IMG/VR virus record: IMGVR_UViG_3300047554_000118
Coordinates: 1 to 28,430 of that record
DNA: 28,430 nucleotides
Direction: 5' to 3' (one strand)
From: a virus
The notes below the pieces were generated by a model. The model ran no database searches. It was not told the DNA's origin and was given only the letters and a program-made list of their open reading frames with translations. Of this stretch, positions 16,501-23,852 are shown piece by piece. A program made the position numbers and the translations under genes. Each line of letters starts with the position of its first letter. Positions within the stretch are counted from its first letter, which is position 1.

Positions 16501-16772
16501 ACTGCAACACCAGAGTACAAAGAAACTAATTTGATATAATCAGAACCTTGATTTTGTTGTGTTACAGTTTCAACAGATGCTTGACCTGGAATGACCATAG
16601 CACCTTGCTTAAAGATAGCATCGCCATGTCTCTTAATTTGATTCTGCAGAATAGTCTGCATTTGAGTAAGTTCACGTGCTTGAACTGCAAATGAAGGGCG
16701 ATACAAGATTCGGTAAAACTTTTTACCTTCTTCAAAGTCATCATTATACGGTTCTGTGTTGAAATCTATCAT
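10491..16772 (-). CDS. Giant virion structural protein, DUF4815 type (peripheral baseplate/tail)
   Basis: The 2093-residue protein is the largest gene in the window. The N-terminus MIDFNTEPYNDDFEEGKKFY, then RILYRPSFAVQARELTQMQT and ILQNQI, is the hallmark of the DUF4815 virion proteins of marine T4-like phages. Residues about 317-370 form an inserted module (NTSYLIGDIVAHAGNLYVAK then APTHTTG) resembling carbohydrate-binding modules and also present twice in gp8. The middle and C-terminal parts are beta-rich repeats and sandwiches, including TGVGTSFQTDLSAGDYIVVD near 556-575 and a conserved WYDPLAQSFLV segment in the C-terminal half. There is no transmembrane segment. By position between gp8 and the fibre it replaces T4 genes 9-12, so it may form the peripheral baseplate or fibre-attachment structure. 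Fold and role of most domains are unassigned. Confidence 0.85.
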   Translation of the reverse strand: MIDFNTEPYNDDFEEGKKFYRILYRPSFAVQARELTQMQTILQNQIKRHGDAIFKQGAMVIPGQASVETVTQQNQGSDYIKLVSLYSGVAVETFLTSLKDQIIIGSSGVKAQVIKTQSAEESDPTTLYVRYLNSGTDGQTKTFSNSEVIQTEDGAYSFQAASTGAVGKGSLATVKEGVYYINGHFCLVEEQTIILEKYSNSPTYRVGLDVNEKVITPEEDETLLDNAQNSYNFAAPGAHRYYIELLLIKKALDDTDDQDFVELIRVNNGTVDTIVKTTEYSLIGKELARRTYDESGDYTVKEFAIDIREHRNNDRGAWSQNTSYLIGDIVAHAGNLYVAKNSGSSVTTAPTHTTGTAYDGPGSTGINWEYTEAPAYNRGIYLNGDETKLAIGLEAGKAYVRGYEIEKDSTTYLPVSKSREYAQAVDAIIPATVGNYVLVKNVNNLPPVDSYDTIRLYDQITGSSARGTAVGNNIGTARIRFIEWHTGLPFNTSSVYKLGLFDVQMNNGFDFNRDVKSFYYSVSGDPQLSFSADIDPVTSTLSGSVSASGGTLTGVGTSFQTDLSAGDYIVVDGQMVRITANPSSQEAATVPSTFSFTGKAYSLATTEIVEPGNNSLLFPLPYYAVRSMRQAGTGGINDTSYTCYQKITQTATGTSVTFSISGTFASYAETDNYIFIDNDATAGGEVFTPDSVTPSGSNLTVLVPSGRANRSISVIAAVVRSGSSFEKTKTLTTATPMTLTSASDAKASTILLEHADVFRLISVKMASGFAFGSTPAPEDYTTDITDFYEFDDGQRTTHYDLGRLILKASYSAPNSPIRIQYEYFEHGVGDYFDVNSYTNIDYKSIPANCRDAIDFRPRVANKSAGSTRNFIGTGSSLTSIPKRGVDVLADFSYYLARKDKIAIDFNGKFFSVAGVSSLNPGDPQDPALGMVLYNITLEPYTFGTKSNNVNVQKLENKRYTMRDIGKLETRINNLEYYTSLSLLEQETQSLKITDEYGLDRTKNGFIVDNFTGNNIGNVGSPDYYCSIDMNNGELRPFYTMKNVNLLEKNSTDIQRDSSNYQINGDVITLPIIADKVLVKQEYASRLENINPFAIFTFLGNVSINPPSDDWFETNKVAPDIINVEGNYNLIRELAIKSGTIQENGYGTVWGAWKDEWIGQPISQGTRSYSADRRGGDGGAALDAKFGVGPEASGWAIRQVVSEVFATPVGQSRTGIRTKLATKTDYQQVGERVVSTATIPYIRSRNILVQVKGMKPETRFYPFFDDIDISSFVTPSIKMVYTAGVGVFDTDTNVGGASSETKRRINGDSQVCLNRGDVITNSLDTASAVVISKSIDPETDTLTLELANVKGTFAVGESFSGSVSGATGTVVSVATPTTLVSNKNGEVNFLFNIPNTDSVRFRTGSRELKLVDTPTVNGQFTSRGRGMYRAQGVLETKQSIINAVRNAELVKEVIGPNDDPEARQTIYQTSERVVSDTGWYDPLAQSFLVQQKGGAFLTKIDVFFATKDVAVPVSLEIREMVNGYPGKNILPFSRVTLKPEVVNAPVAGEDPVAAGYTAVTLDNVSYADYNTATSFTFETPVYVQDNAEYCFVLLSDSNNYKVWISNVGDTIPGTSRTISEQPYAGVMFKSQNASTWTADQNQDIKFSIYRAQFDTSVIGNVEFVNDVLPYVEIENDPFQTAVGSTTVRVWHKDHGMTVSSRVVIDSVTSAINGIPASEFNKEHLISNVDMNSYTITTTTAATSTGYAGGLGVRATANIQYDVLVPSVQMQTFSDTNASFSVKTTSGKSVDGGETPYVIDTGFSPCLVKDNNYFYTPRVISSEPNENSLMSGNKSLTFSARLQTSNDAVSPVIDTARTSLIAISNKINSPSESNVNVSALDVKQIFSHTDGVFNFTAGGTITSTDAEVRTAMAIASIGKYITIAGATTGANNKTVLITGYADDGTTGTLTLDTTFTAESSVSGTSVSIRELFLDDISPNGSSSLSKYVTSAVKLENVSTNVRVKFAANIPNSSDVLVYYKTCVGDKTKLTTTKYTLATPDSNLVKVQNGNDSFYDCDYTIDNMAPFDNIVVKIVMKSTNSSAVPRIKDLRVIACA
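15663..15824 (-). other. Carbohydrate-binding-like module in the DUF4815 protein
   Basis: Residues 317-370 follow the pattern W-x-x-x-T-x-Y-x-x-G-D-I-V...G-N-L-Y-V-A...A-P-T-H-T-x-G...W-x-Y. This matches the general style of CBM5/12-like modules with exposed aromatics. Two related copies lie in gp8, so the module has moved between virion genes. Confidence 0.55.
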
Positions 16773-16806
16773 TCTTTTTACTCTCGAAAAATTATTTGTT
16801 ATACAT

Positions 16807-16814
16807 TATTTATT
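16807..16814 (-). promoter_or_regulatory. Candidate late promoter upstream of the DUF4815 gene (AATAAATA)
   Basis: The minus strand reads TCTAATAAATAATG, with the gp8 TAA stop embedded, 35-42 bases before the DUF4815 ATG. It is one mismatch from the T4 late core, and the spacing suits a late promoter with a short leader. This is one of the few intergenic gaps in the wedge cluster. Confidence 0.45.
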
Positions 16815-19395
16815 AGAATCTGATAACAGTTCTTAATGTAACAGTTTGGTCTGCAGTTGGAGTGAATGCTTGTTTGTTGTCAATGAATAGCAAGTCACCA
16901 GAGTATTTGTCTACTGTTGGGTTGCTAACACCAGAAGCAGCAAACGCTTCTGCTTCTTCGTTCTGGAATACAGAACCAACTTGAGGTACAGCGTTGTCTA
17001 AAGATTGTAACAAAGCGCCAGTAGAAGTCAACGCAACAATTCTAAATCTTGGACCACTAGCAGAACCCATAGTTACTAGCATATCTTGGCTAAAGTTGTT
17101 AACATCAACATATCCAGAAATAACATAACATCCTGAACCCAATGATGTTTTTAATAGCGCTGTTTTACCGTACTGTCTTGGGTTTTTAATAATACCCAAT
17201 TGACGGAAGTCGTTATTAACTTCAAAACCTTGGTTCTTGTCCTTGGAAATATTTGAGTAGAACATCAGTGTTCTAGCAAACATACCATTAATAGGATCTT
17301 TACCGTGTCCACCAAATGGAGCCATAACAGCACGAGCGGTAGCACCTTCACCAGCACCAGTGATAGTTACTTTAGCCCAACGATATCCAATACCGTATTG
17401 TGTTGGTGTTATCTTGATAACTTTACCAGCTTCTACTTGAGCAACAGCCTCAGCACCTTCACCATCACCTTCAATAGTGATTGTTGGTGGTGTTCCGTAT
17501 CCAAAGCCACCAGAAATAACTGGATATGCCATGATACGACCATCTGTTGTCAACAATTCAGTGTTTGCTTGTAGTGTATTAATATCGCCTGGAGATAAGT
17601 CAGAAGTTATAATCGCCCCTGTGCCGTCACCAGCAACAGAAATGTTGGCATATGTATAACCAATACCACCCTCGACAATAGAAACACCAACGATTTGTCC
17701 AGCGTCTAGAATTGGAATTAACTTGGCAGATGATTTAACACCTTGACAATAAGCTGTAGCGCCACTACCACCAGAAACTGGTTGAATAGAAACACCTGGA
17801 AGAGATGAGTATCCAGAACCGTACTTAAGCGAGATAGTACCAGTTGCTGGGCTACCAACATATTGTAAAACTACAGTGCCATTTGAATCAGAACCAGATG
17901 TATGAGTTGGAGCAGTAGCACCTGAAGTTCCAGCAGATGTTACGGTGTATAATCTGTTGGAATAGAAAATCTGTTGGTTAACTGTATATGATGTAGTAGC
18001 TTGCCATTCAGTGCCAAATACGATGTTGGGGGCAGATGTGTAATTATCACCAGAGTCTTGAACAACAACGTAAGCAACGCTAGTACCTTGCATAACAGCT
18101 TGACCTAGAGCGCCACTACCACTACCCCCAGAAATTGTTACTGTTGGGACAGCTGTGTAACCTGAACCACCATCAATGATGTTTACATCATACACAGAAC
18201 CATTTAGAATAATTCCAGTAACATGTCCATCTGAAACTGTTACCTGACCAGTGACAGTAGAACCGATGTACTTAAGCACAGCAGTACCATTTTTAACTTC
18301 TCCGCTCTTGTGTGTTGGGGCAGGAGATGCTAATGAACCAGATAGAGTTGCTTCGTAAAGATTACCTTCATGTTCAATCTTTTGACCTAGCAAGACGCCA
18401 ATGTCTTCAACCCATGGGTTAGCGCCAGCAAATGGTGGTTCAAATGCAACTGTCGCGCCAGATGTGTAATCAGAACCGCCACTAGATATCGCTACGTTTT
18501 GTAACAATAAAGGATCAGATGCTCTGTAACCATCTCCTTGGACAACCAAAGAAGCGAAAGTGTAGTTCTCTCCACCAGATTCAATAATTGTGTTTTGAAT
18601 CTCACCGTTAGAATAAAACTGTGAACGTAGAGAGTTAACGACTGGCATATAAGCATCAGTCAAAAACTTATTACGTAGGGCAATTGGAATACTATACAAG
18701 TATTTCCACATATAACCATCTGGCATGATAACAGGGTCAACAACAGTACCGATAGGTTTATATGTCGATGATGCACCGTTGTTATTATCAAGGCACTTGT
18801 ATACGTTAAATTCGTCTGTGATAACGTAGTTATTTGTGTCTTCTAGAAGTTGAGTGCCAGAATATCCTTTTACAACCACAGCTGCAGCCGCACAACCTTC
18901 ACCACCACCGCCAGTGATTTCTACTGTTGGACTAGATGTATATCCACGACCACGTGTTAGTAAATCGATAGCAACAACAACGCCATCTAATACAATAGCT
19001 TCTGCTGTAGCTCCAGATCCACCACCACCAGTGATTGTGATTGTAGGAGGGTCTGAATATCCAAAACCACCAGAAATCACGTCAATACCTTGCACTTCAT
19101 CGCTATATTGATCGTCATACATATCATAAACAGTGCCAGTTACCCAGTCAACACGTGGCACAACGAAAGCTACGTCTGTAGACTTAATTTCTTTCATTGT
19201 GATAATTTCAGAACGAGTTTTTAGTTCGTAATCGAAACTATCGACTGGAAATGGCGGCACTGTGTCATCACCAGTCCACTGAATTGTTCTACCTAGAAAA
19301 TAGTAGTAACGAGCGGTACGGTTTTGAATTTCATTATATAAACCCTCTGCGATAGAGTTATGTAATGCAGATTTCAATAGAGATGAAGTCGCCAT
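16813..19395 (-). CDS. 8: Baseplate wedge subunit gp8, enlarged by glycine-rich repeat insertions
   Basis: gp8 is a wedge protein linking the inner baseplate to peripheral parts. Core segments match T4 gp8 in order: YYYFLGRTIQWTGDD, PPFPVDS, VPRVDWVTGTVYD (1-95); VYKCLDNNNG, MPDGYMWKYLYSIP (about 190-240); GHGKDPINGMFARTLMFYSN (697-716), IIKNPRQYGK; and DLLFIDNKQAF near the end. Removing residues ~101-178 and ~270-690 leaves about 360 residues, close to the 334 of T4 gp8. The insertions are repeats of the ISGGFGYSDPPTITITGGGG type, plus two carbohydrate-binding-like modules (328-379 and 462-514). The insertions therefore decorate two surface loops of a standard gp8 fold. The start follows a CAGGAA ribosome site after the 149-residue gene. 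Confidence 0.88.
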   Translation of the reverse strand: MATSSLLKSALHNSIAEGLYNEIQNRTARYYYFLGRTIQWTGDDTVPPFPVDSFDYELKTRSEIITMKEIKSTDVAFVVPRVDWVTGTVYDMYDDQYSDEVQGIDVISGGFGYSDPPTITITGGGGSGATAEAIVLDGVVVAIDLLTRGRGYTSSPTVEITGGGGEGCAAAAVVVKGYSGTQLLEDTNNYVITDEFNVYKCLDNNNGASSTYKPIGTVVDPVIMPDGYMWKYLYSIPIALRNKFLTDAYMPVVNSLRSQFYSNGEIQNTIIESGGENYTFASLVVQGDGYRASDPLLLQNVAISSGGSDYTSGATVAFEPPFAGANPWVEDIGVLLGQKIEHEGNLYEATLSGSLASPAPTHKSGEVKNGTAVLKYIGSTVTGQVTVSDGHVTGIILNGSVYDVNIIDGGSGYTAVPTVTISGGSGSGALGQAVMQGTSVAYVVVQDSGDNYTSAPNIVFGTEWQATTSYTVNQQIFYSNRLYTVTSAGTSGATAPTHTSGSDSNGTVVLQYVGSPATGTISLKYGSGYSSLPGVSIQPVSGGSGATAYCQGVKSSAKLIPILDAGQIVGVSIVEGGIGYTYANISVAGDGTGAIITSDLSPGDINTLQANTELLTTDGRIMAYPVISGGFGYGTPPTITIEGDGEGAEAVAQVEAGKVIKITPTQYGIGYRWAKVTITGAGEGATARAVMAPFGGHGKDPINGMFARTLMFYSNISKDKNQGFEVNNDFRQLGIIKNPRQYGKTALLKTSLGSGCYVISGYVDVNNFSQDMLVTMGSASGPRFRIVALTSTGALLQSLDNAVPQVGSVFQNEEAEAFAASGVSNPTVDKYSGDLLFIDNKQAFTPTADQTVTLRTVIRF
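17326..18588 (-). repeat. Large glycine-rich repeat block in gp8 (second insertion)
   Basis: Residues ~270-690 hold about eight degenerate beta-type units with cores such as GGSGYTAVPTVTISGG, YGSGYSSLPGVSIQP and GGFGYGTPPTITIEGDGEG. Two carbohydrate-binding-like modules are interspersed at 18259-18414 and 17854-18012, both containing an APTH motif. Confidence 0.8.
18862..19095 (-). repeat. Glycine-rich repeat pair in gp8 (first insertion)
   Basis: Residues ~101-178 carry two adjacent units, GGFGYSDPPTITITGGGG and GRGYTSSPTVEITGGGG, each followed by an alanine-rich strand. They are very close in pattern to the units in gp18 at the left edge. Confidence 0.8.
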
Positions 19396-19409
19396 TTATA
19401 AATTCCTGA

Positions 19410-19859
19410 TTAGCTTACTGTAACAACCCAAGTGATAGCAATAGAGTCACCAGCAGCTTTGTTAACAACTGGGAAAGTTGTACGGCATAGCATGATACCA
19501 CCAGTAGTGTTATTGAAAACACCAGCTTCAGTAATGGCACCAGTACCAGTACCAGCTGGGAAAGTGGCAGTGTAAGTAACTTGGTTGTTTGCAGCAGAAG
19601 CAGAAGCCAGTGTAACACGACCAGCTTCAGTTCCTAATGTAGTGTTTGCCACGGCTGGAGTTGCAGTACCAGTACCAATAGCCATATGTGACATAATATC
19701 GTTTGCAACACCAACAATACGTGAAGCAATATAGTTCTTACCAACAGTAACAACTAAGTTCTTGATATCACGTTCGTCTTTAATATTACCGAATGCATCT
19801 TTTAGAACGACTTTAAGTTCGCCCTTCATTGTTAGCATTTCTTGTTCTTGTAGATTCAT
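19410..19859 (-). CDS. Small phage structural protein (149 residues), function unassigned
   Basis: I choose the ATG at 19857-19859 because AAGGAGAT lies just upstream and because a longer frame beginning at 19910 would start inside the upstream 716-residue gene with an unrelated peptide. The protein begins MNLQEQEMLTMKGELKVVLK, then DAFGNIKDERDIKNLVVTVG, and ends with a beta-rich domain (ITEAGVFNNTTGGIMLCRTT, ITWVVTVS). This C-terminal pattern occurs in small tail or fibre-associated proteins of many phages. No signal or membrane segment is present. It lies between the gp7-position gene and gp8, so a baseplate component is likely; the exact role is unknown. Confidence 0.75.
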   Translation of the reverse strand: MNLQEQEMLTMKGELKVVLKDAFGNIKDERDIKNLVVTVGKNYIASRIVGVANDIMSHMAIGTGTATPAVANTTLGTEAGRVTLASASAANNQVTYTATFPAGTGTGAITEAGVFNNTTGGIMLCRTTFPVVNKAAGDSIAITWVVTVS

Positions 19860-19869
19860 ATAATCTCCT

Positions 19870-22020
19870 TTAGAATAAAATTTCTGTTCCGACGTACAAT
19901 CCACTATCATTTAAGAAAAAGCCAGCTTCACCGTAAGGGTTAAACTCGATAATACCACCTGAGTCTACAATTTCACTGATATCGATACCAGAAATTGTAG
20001 GATCAATAATTTTCTCTAATATGAATGCGGGGACTGTTCTATTTAGGTCGGATCCCGTTACATCTTCCATAACTACGTGTTCGTAGTTAGTTCCACCGTC
20101 ATAAAGAATATGAGCGTCTAATAATTTTTCCATATCAATGATAGCCAAACCAGTTCTGGTTCCCACTAACATTGGATATTCTGGTTCGATCATGACAACA
20201 GATTGTTGATCATAAACCCCATCATAATTTGCTACTGTTGCATCTACCAGTTTGTTAAATGTCATGTATGGATAAGTTCTGTCCATACCAGTTCCAGTTT
20301 CATCAACTGGCACAACATTTTCTTGATCTATAACACCATCGTAGTTTAATGTTGTTATTGTAATGGTCTTATGAGAATCAAAGAATGGACCAGTACGATC
20401 TAGACCTTCTCCAACCTCAGAAGACATAAACACTTCATGACCTTCGACCAACCCATCGTAGTTTGGTGTAGTGTTTATAATGTTCTTTCCAACTAACAAG
20501 TATGGATAAGTTCTGTCCATACCAGTACCAATTTCGTCGAATGGGCGAACTACATGTCCTTCTAGAGCATTATCATGGTTTCTTACATAATCGTCTAGAT
20601 ACTTACTAAAGTGTTTTATTTCGATTAAGTTTTCAGCAGTAACTTCTTCACTCTTAGAAAGAGTCAAGATTCTAATTAGAGATTCTAGTTCTAAGCTAAT
20701 ATCGAATTCGTTACGAATATCGTACTCACCGAACATAGCCATACCAGCTGGGTGAATCAAGTTCTTGACTGCAGTCTTATAACGATCTAGAGTCTCGTCG
20801 ATCTTAATAACGTAAGAGAACGCTTGATAGTATCTAGAGTCTTGGATATAAATCGCATCATCCAAGAAGCCATCGTTGTTAATATAGTAACCTGGATATT
20901 TCGCTAGAGCACCAAGTTTAACTTTAATAATGGCTGGATTACTTTCAGTTACTTTAGAGTCGATAGTAGAAATACCGAATTCTCTAAGCACGTTACCTGC
21001 ATAAGTACCGTCAATGGCAGGGGCAGTTGGGTTCGCTGGATCGAATGCGTAGTCAAACGTGTTGATTGTACCGCTTTCAGAATAACCATCCAAACCTTCT
21101 GAAATATTAAGATTAGAACCAATACGCTGAATAACAGTACCAGATGTACCAGAAACATCCTGACCAGACTGAGCAGAAATTGTAGTTGTGAAGTCTGTGC
21201 TGTAACCTATACCGTATTTAATGAATTGAGCTAGTTCAATACCACCAGTAGAGTTAACTTTAGAAACTTTTAGAATAGAACCATAACCGTTAAAGTTACG
21301 GATATTATACAGCTGACCAACTTTAAATCCAGAACCTGCTTGTTGAACTTCTAGAGCAGTTGTTGTTGCTAGAATCTCAGCAGTAAAGTAAACACCCTCT
21401 GCATCATTTCTATAACGTAATCTGTCGCCAACTGAAACATTACCAAAGAATCGACGATCGATTAGAAATTCATAAACAGTATCAGACAAACGAATTGTTC
21501 GTTCAACTTCAACTTCAACGTCTTGTCTTCTATCAACTAGAACACGAATAATTTTATTTGGTGTGATAACATCAACTAATTTACCAACAACATCGTTTGG
21601 TGTACCAGTCAATATCTTGGCAAAAACAGAAACGTCTTGGTTCCATTTACCGTCAGATGCGCGAAGCATTTGTTTAGAAGGATAGTCAATAGACACTTCC
21701 TTGTTAAACAAAATTCTGAATAGCAACTTAAATGATGCTTCAGAACCCTTTGCTTTGTACTGATCTTTAATATGCTGTAGTAAGAATCTTTCACTAACAG
21801 TAGAATATGGAATGTTTGACCCATATTCATTTCTAAAGTGTTTGATGAAACTGTCTAGTGTACTATCTAAATCTCTCAGAGTCTTTAAGTCGACTTGTGT
21901 AGATTCTAGATACGTGTAATACGCTTCTAAGAACGAAACGAATGTATCGTATTCTTCTCGTACAAACTCTGGTAGCTGATTTGCTACCAGAGTTGAAATC
22001 TTAGGTTTTGTTAATGCCAT
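19870..22020 (-). CDS. Baseplate-associated structural protein at the gene 7 position, with tandem 39-residue repeats
   Basis: The 716 residues start MALTKPKISTLVANQLPEFV, then an aromatic helix EEYDTFVSFLEAYYTYLES (22-40). The region 40-130 is helical and includes YKAKGSEASFKLLFRILFN. Residues 140-430 are beta-rich, with GSGF and GIGY turns (about 229 and 270) recalling the gp8/gp18 repeats. Residues 483-679 are five tandem repeats of 39-41 residues with the theme DETGTGMDRTYPY...NYDG. It shares TAATG with the gp6 stop. T4 places gp7 between gp6 and gp8, so this may be the functional counterpart, but I see no clear sequence match to gp7 and leave the symbol empty. Confidence 0.75.
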   Translation of the reverse strand: MALTKPKISTLVANQLPEFVREEYDTFVSFLEAYYTYLESTQVDLKTLRDLDSTLDSFIKHFRNEYGSNIPYSTVSERFLLQHIKDQYKAKGSEASFKLLFRILFNKEVSIDYPSKQMLRASDGKWNQDVSVFAKILTGTPNDVVGKLVDVITPNKIIRVLVDRRQDVEVEVERTIRLSDTVYEFLIDRRFFGNVSVGDRLRYRNDAEGVYFTAEILATTTALEVQQAGSGFKVGQLYNIRNFNGYGSILKVSKVNSTGGIELAQFIKYGIGYSTDFTTTISAQSGQDVSGTSGTVIQRIGSNLNISEGLDGYSESGTINTFDYAFDPANPTAPAIDGTYAGNVLREFGISTIDSKVTESNPAIIKVKLGALAKYPGYYINNDGFLDDAIYIQDSRYYQAFSYVIKIDETLDRYKTAVKNLIHPAGMAMFGEYDIRNEFDISLELESLIRILTLSKSEEVTAENLIEIKHFSKYLDDYVRNHDNALEGHVVRPFDEIGTGMDRTYPYLLVGKNIINTTPNYDGLVEGHEVFMSSEVGEGLDRTGPFFDSHKTITITTLNYDGVIDQENVVPVDETGTGMDRTYPYMTFNKLVDATVANYDGVYDQQSVVMIEPEYPMLVGTRTGLAIIDMEKLLDAHILYDGGTNYEHVVMEDVTGSDLNRTVPAFILEKIIDPTISGIDISEIVDSGGIIEFNPYGEAGFFLNDSGLYVGTEILF
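19984..20574 (-). repeat. Five tandem 39-residue repeats in the gene 7-position protein
   Basis: Units at residues 483-521, 522-560, 561-599, 600-640 and 641-679 each begin with Asp followed by Asn or Gly. Most carry GTGMDRTYPY or a relative (GEGLDRTGPF, GSDLNRTVPA). The first four end in Tyr, three of them as NY. The fourth is divergent and 2 residues longer. At the DNA level they have drifted, so this is an old duplication under selection. Confidence 0.85.
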
Positions 22021-23852
22021 TATGATCTGCTTGTGCTAAAGACGTAATTGTATCCGCCACGAAGATCTCCAGTAGCTGCCTTATCAGAAATTGCTTTAAT
22101 TGTCAAGTGATCTCTGGCAATTTCAGCGATTTGGGTTAGAGCGGAGACCACATCATTAGATTGTGGTTTAATAGAAATCTCAAAGTCGATATCAGCCAAT
22201 GCTGTGATGTGTAAGTTTCTAATGTCTACGATACCGTTAGCGTAGTCAATAGTACCGATTCTGTTATTTACATATTGTTTGATAGCGTTTGGACCATACT
22301 TAAACAGTCTAACATATCCAACACCATCATCGTTCATATAGTGAACTTCATCGCTACCAGCAATAAAGAAACCAGTTGTTAAGAATGAACCAGATTCACC
22401 CTGTCCATCTGCGTAGATTGGGTTAATGATGTTCAAGATATATTGAGCGCTAACATTATAGCGAGGAATCAATCTTCTTCTTAATAGAACAGTAGTAATG
22501 TTGCTGACAATAGATGGGTCTGCTGCGTCAATAATTCTACTTAGTTTAGAGAATCTAAACATACCATCGAATCTCTGCAAGTCATCATCATCGTATTTAA
22601 AGATTGCGTTTGTAACGATTGTTTCTATCTCAGAAGCAGTCTTTGTAGTTTCTTGCTCGTTGTAATAGATTGTAACATCTAGAGCGATGTTAATATATTC
22701 TGGATCTAAAATTTCTGGAGTAACAGAAACAACGCTACGCTGAGACAACACGCTGGAAATAATAGATGCTTTTTGAACCGATGTCAACTTAGAAGCATTC
22801 TTTGGTTTGACACAGATAAAAGTTTTACCGTAAACTGGTGGGTTGTTATCTTCACCACCCCAAACAGAAACTGACTTGGCTTCTGGCACAGATGCATAGA
22901 TAAGAGCCTTGTAATCATCTGGGGTAACAGCACGGTTTTGTGCTGAGTACATTTTTGGAGCATTGAATCGAATACTCTCTATGTCTTCTCTATCAGATCC
23001 ATTAGAAGCTGGAGAAGTAGTAGTAATAGTTATAGTAGAACCACTCAATAGAGTTGAACCATTATATGTGAATGCTCTAGCGCCATTGGCTATTTCTTTA
23101 CTGGAAACAAAATATTCGATGTGAATCACATTACCATTAGAAAGAGCCTTACCCAAATTACCATCACCGAATGTCAACTCATAAAGACTATCGTCGATCT
23201 CTTTGATCCAGTATAATTTAGAATCTGGTGTAGCTTTGACTAATGTGTCTGCACGAGAATATGTCTCGTAGAAAGAAGATGTAGAACTTTCCTGAACTCT
23301 AACAGTTAATGTGTCTAAGTCAATATCAGCGTTTGGCACAATATATCTTGCACCGTTGCTAACTAGAAACTTATTAGATAGTGGTGCACCTTCGTGGATT
23401 TCAACACCAGTAAATGTATAAGTGTTTCCATTACGGTTAGTTGTAATAGAACCTCTGTTGAAAAATGTCAAAGATGTTCCATCAACAGTAGTATTAAATT
23501 GACTGAAGGCTGGAATTGTTAAGTTTGTTGGGCTAGAAGTACCGCCTGCAACTGTGATATTAACTGTAGCAGAAGCGCATTTAGCTGAACGTGGTGTGTA
23601 GCCAAGATGCTTGGCTAGAGAAACTACGCTGCTTCTTTTTCTGGCAGAGTCCAAGAACATTTCGTTAATCGTCATGTTATTGTACAATGCATTGTAGTGT
23701 GTGTTGTAGGCTAGTGTGTCCATCAGCACGGACATCGCAGAACCTTCAAAATCATAATCTTGAAATTGTTCTTGTCCGCTTAAAAATTCTTTGATGTTAG
23801 ACTTGATTGCATCAAAGTCTAATTCTGTTACATTAATCTTTTTGTTAGCCAT
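22020..23852 (-). CDS. 6: Baseplate wedge subunit gp6
   Basis: gp6 forms the ring of heterodimers at the baseplate core and is homologous to the J protein of simpler contractile systems. The 610 residues (T4: 660) show the family N-terminus: NVTELDFDAIKSNIKEFLSG (6-25), YDFEGSAMSVLMDTLAYNTH and YNALYNNMTINEMFLDSARK. RSSVVSLAKHLGYTPRSA follows. A middle domain has NRAVTPDDYKALIYASVPEA, typical of baseplate J/gp6 proteins, and the C-terminus carries a YNYVFSTS end. Start and gp25 stop share TAATG, so gp25 and gp6 are coupled and likely made stoichiometrically. Confidence 0.93.
   Translation of the reverse strand: MANKKINVTELDFDAIKSNIKEFLSGQEQFQDYDFEGSAMSVLMDTLAYNTHYNALYNNMTINEMFLDSARKRSSVVSLAKHLGYTPRSAKCASATVNITVAGGTSSPTNLTIPAFSQFNTTVDGTSLTFFNRGSITTNRNGNTYTFTGVEIHEGAPLSNKFLVSNGARYIVPNADIDLDTLTVRVQESSTSSFYETYSRADTLVKATPDSKLYWIKEIDDSLYELTFGDGNLGKALSNGNVIHIEYFVSSKEIANGARAFTYNGSTLLSGSTITITTTSPASNGSDREDIESIRFNAPKMYSAQNRAVTPDDYKALIYASVPEAKSVSVWGGEDNNPPVYGKTFICVKPKNASKLTSVQKASIISSVLSQRSVVSVTPEILDPEYINIALDVTIYYNEQETTKTASEIETIVTNAIFKYDDDDLQRFDGMFRFSKLSRIIDAADPSIVSNITTVLLRRRLIPRYNVSAQYILNIINPIYADGQGESGSFLTTGFFIAGSDEVHYMNDDGVGYVRLFKYGPNAIKQYVNNRIGTIDYANGIVDIRNLHITALADIDFEISIKPQSNDVVSALTQIAEIARDHLTIKAISDKAATGDLRGGYNYVFSTSRS

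Noticed and set aside
19415-19618. Leucine-rich 67-residue minus-strand frame that could look like a membrane protein or holin
   Set aside because: It is a shifted frame of the 149-residue structural gene; its leucine runs arise from the codon content of that gene.
19860-19910. Earlier start of the 149-residue gene at 19910
   Set aside because: The extra residues overlap the 716-residue gene and look like noise, while AAGGAGAT sits just before the ATG at 19859.
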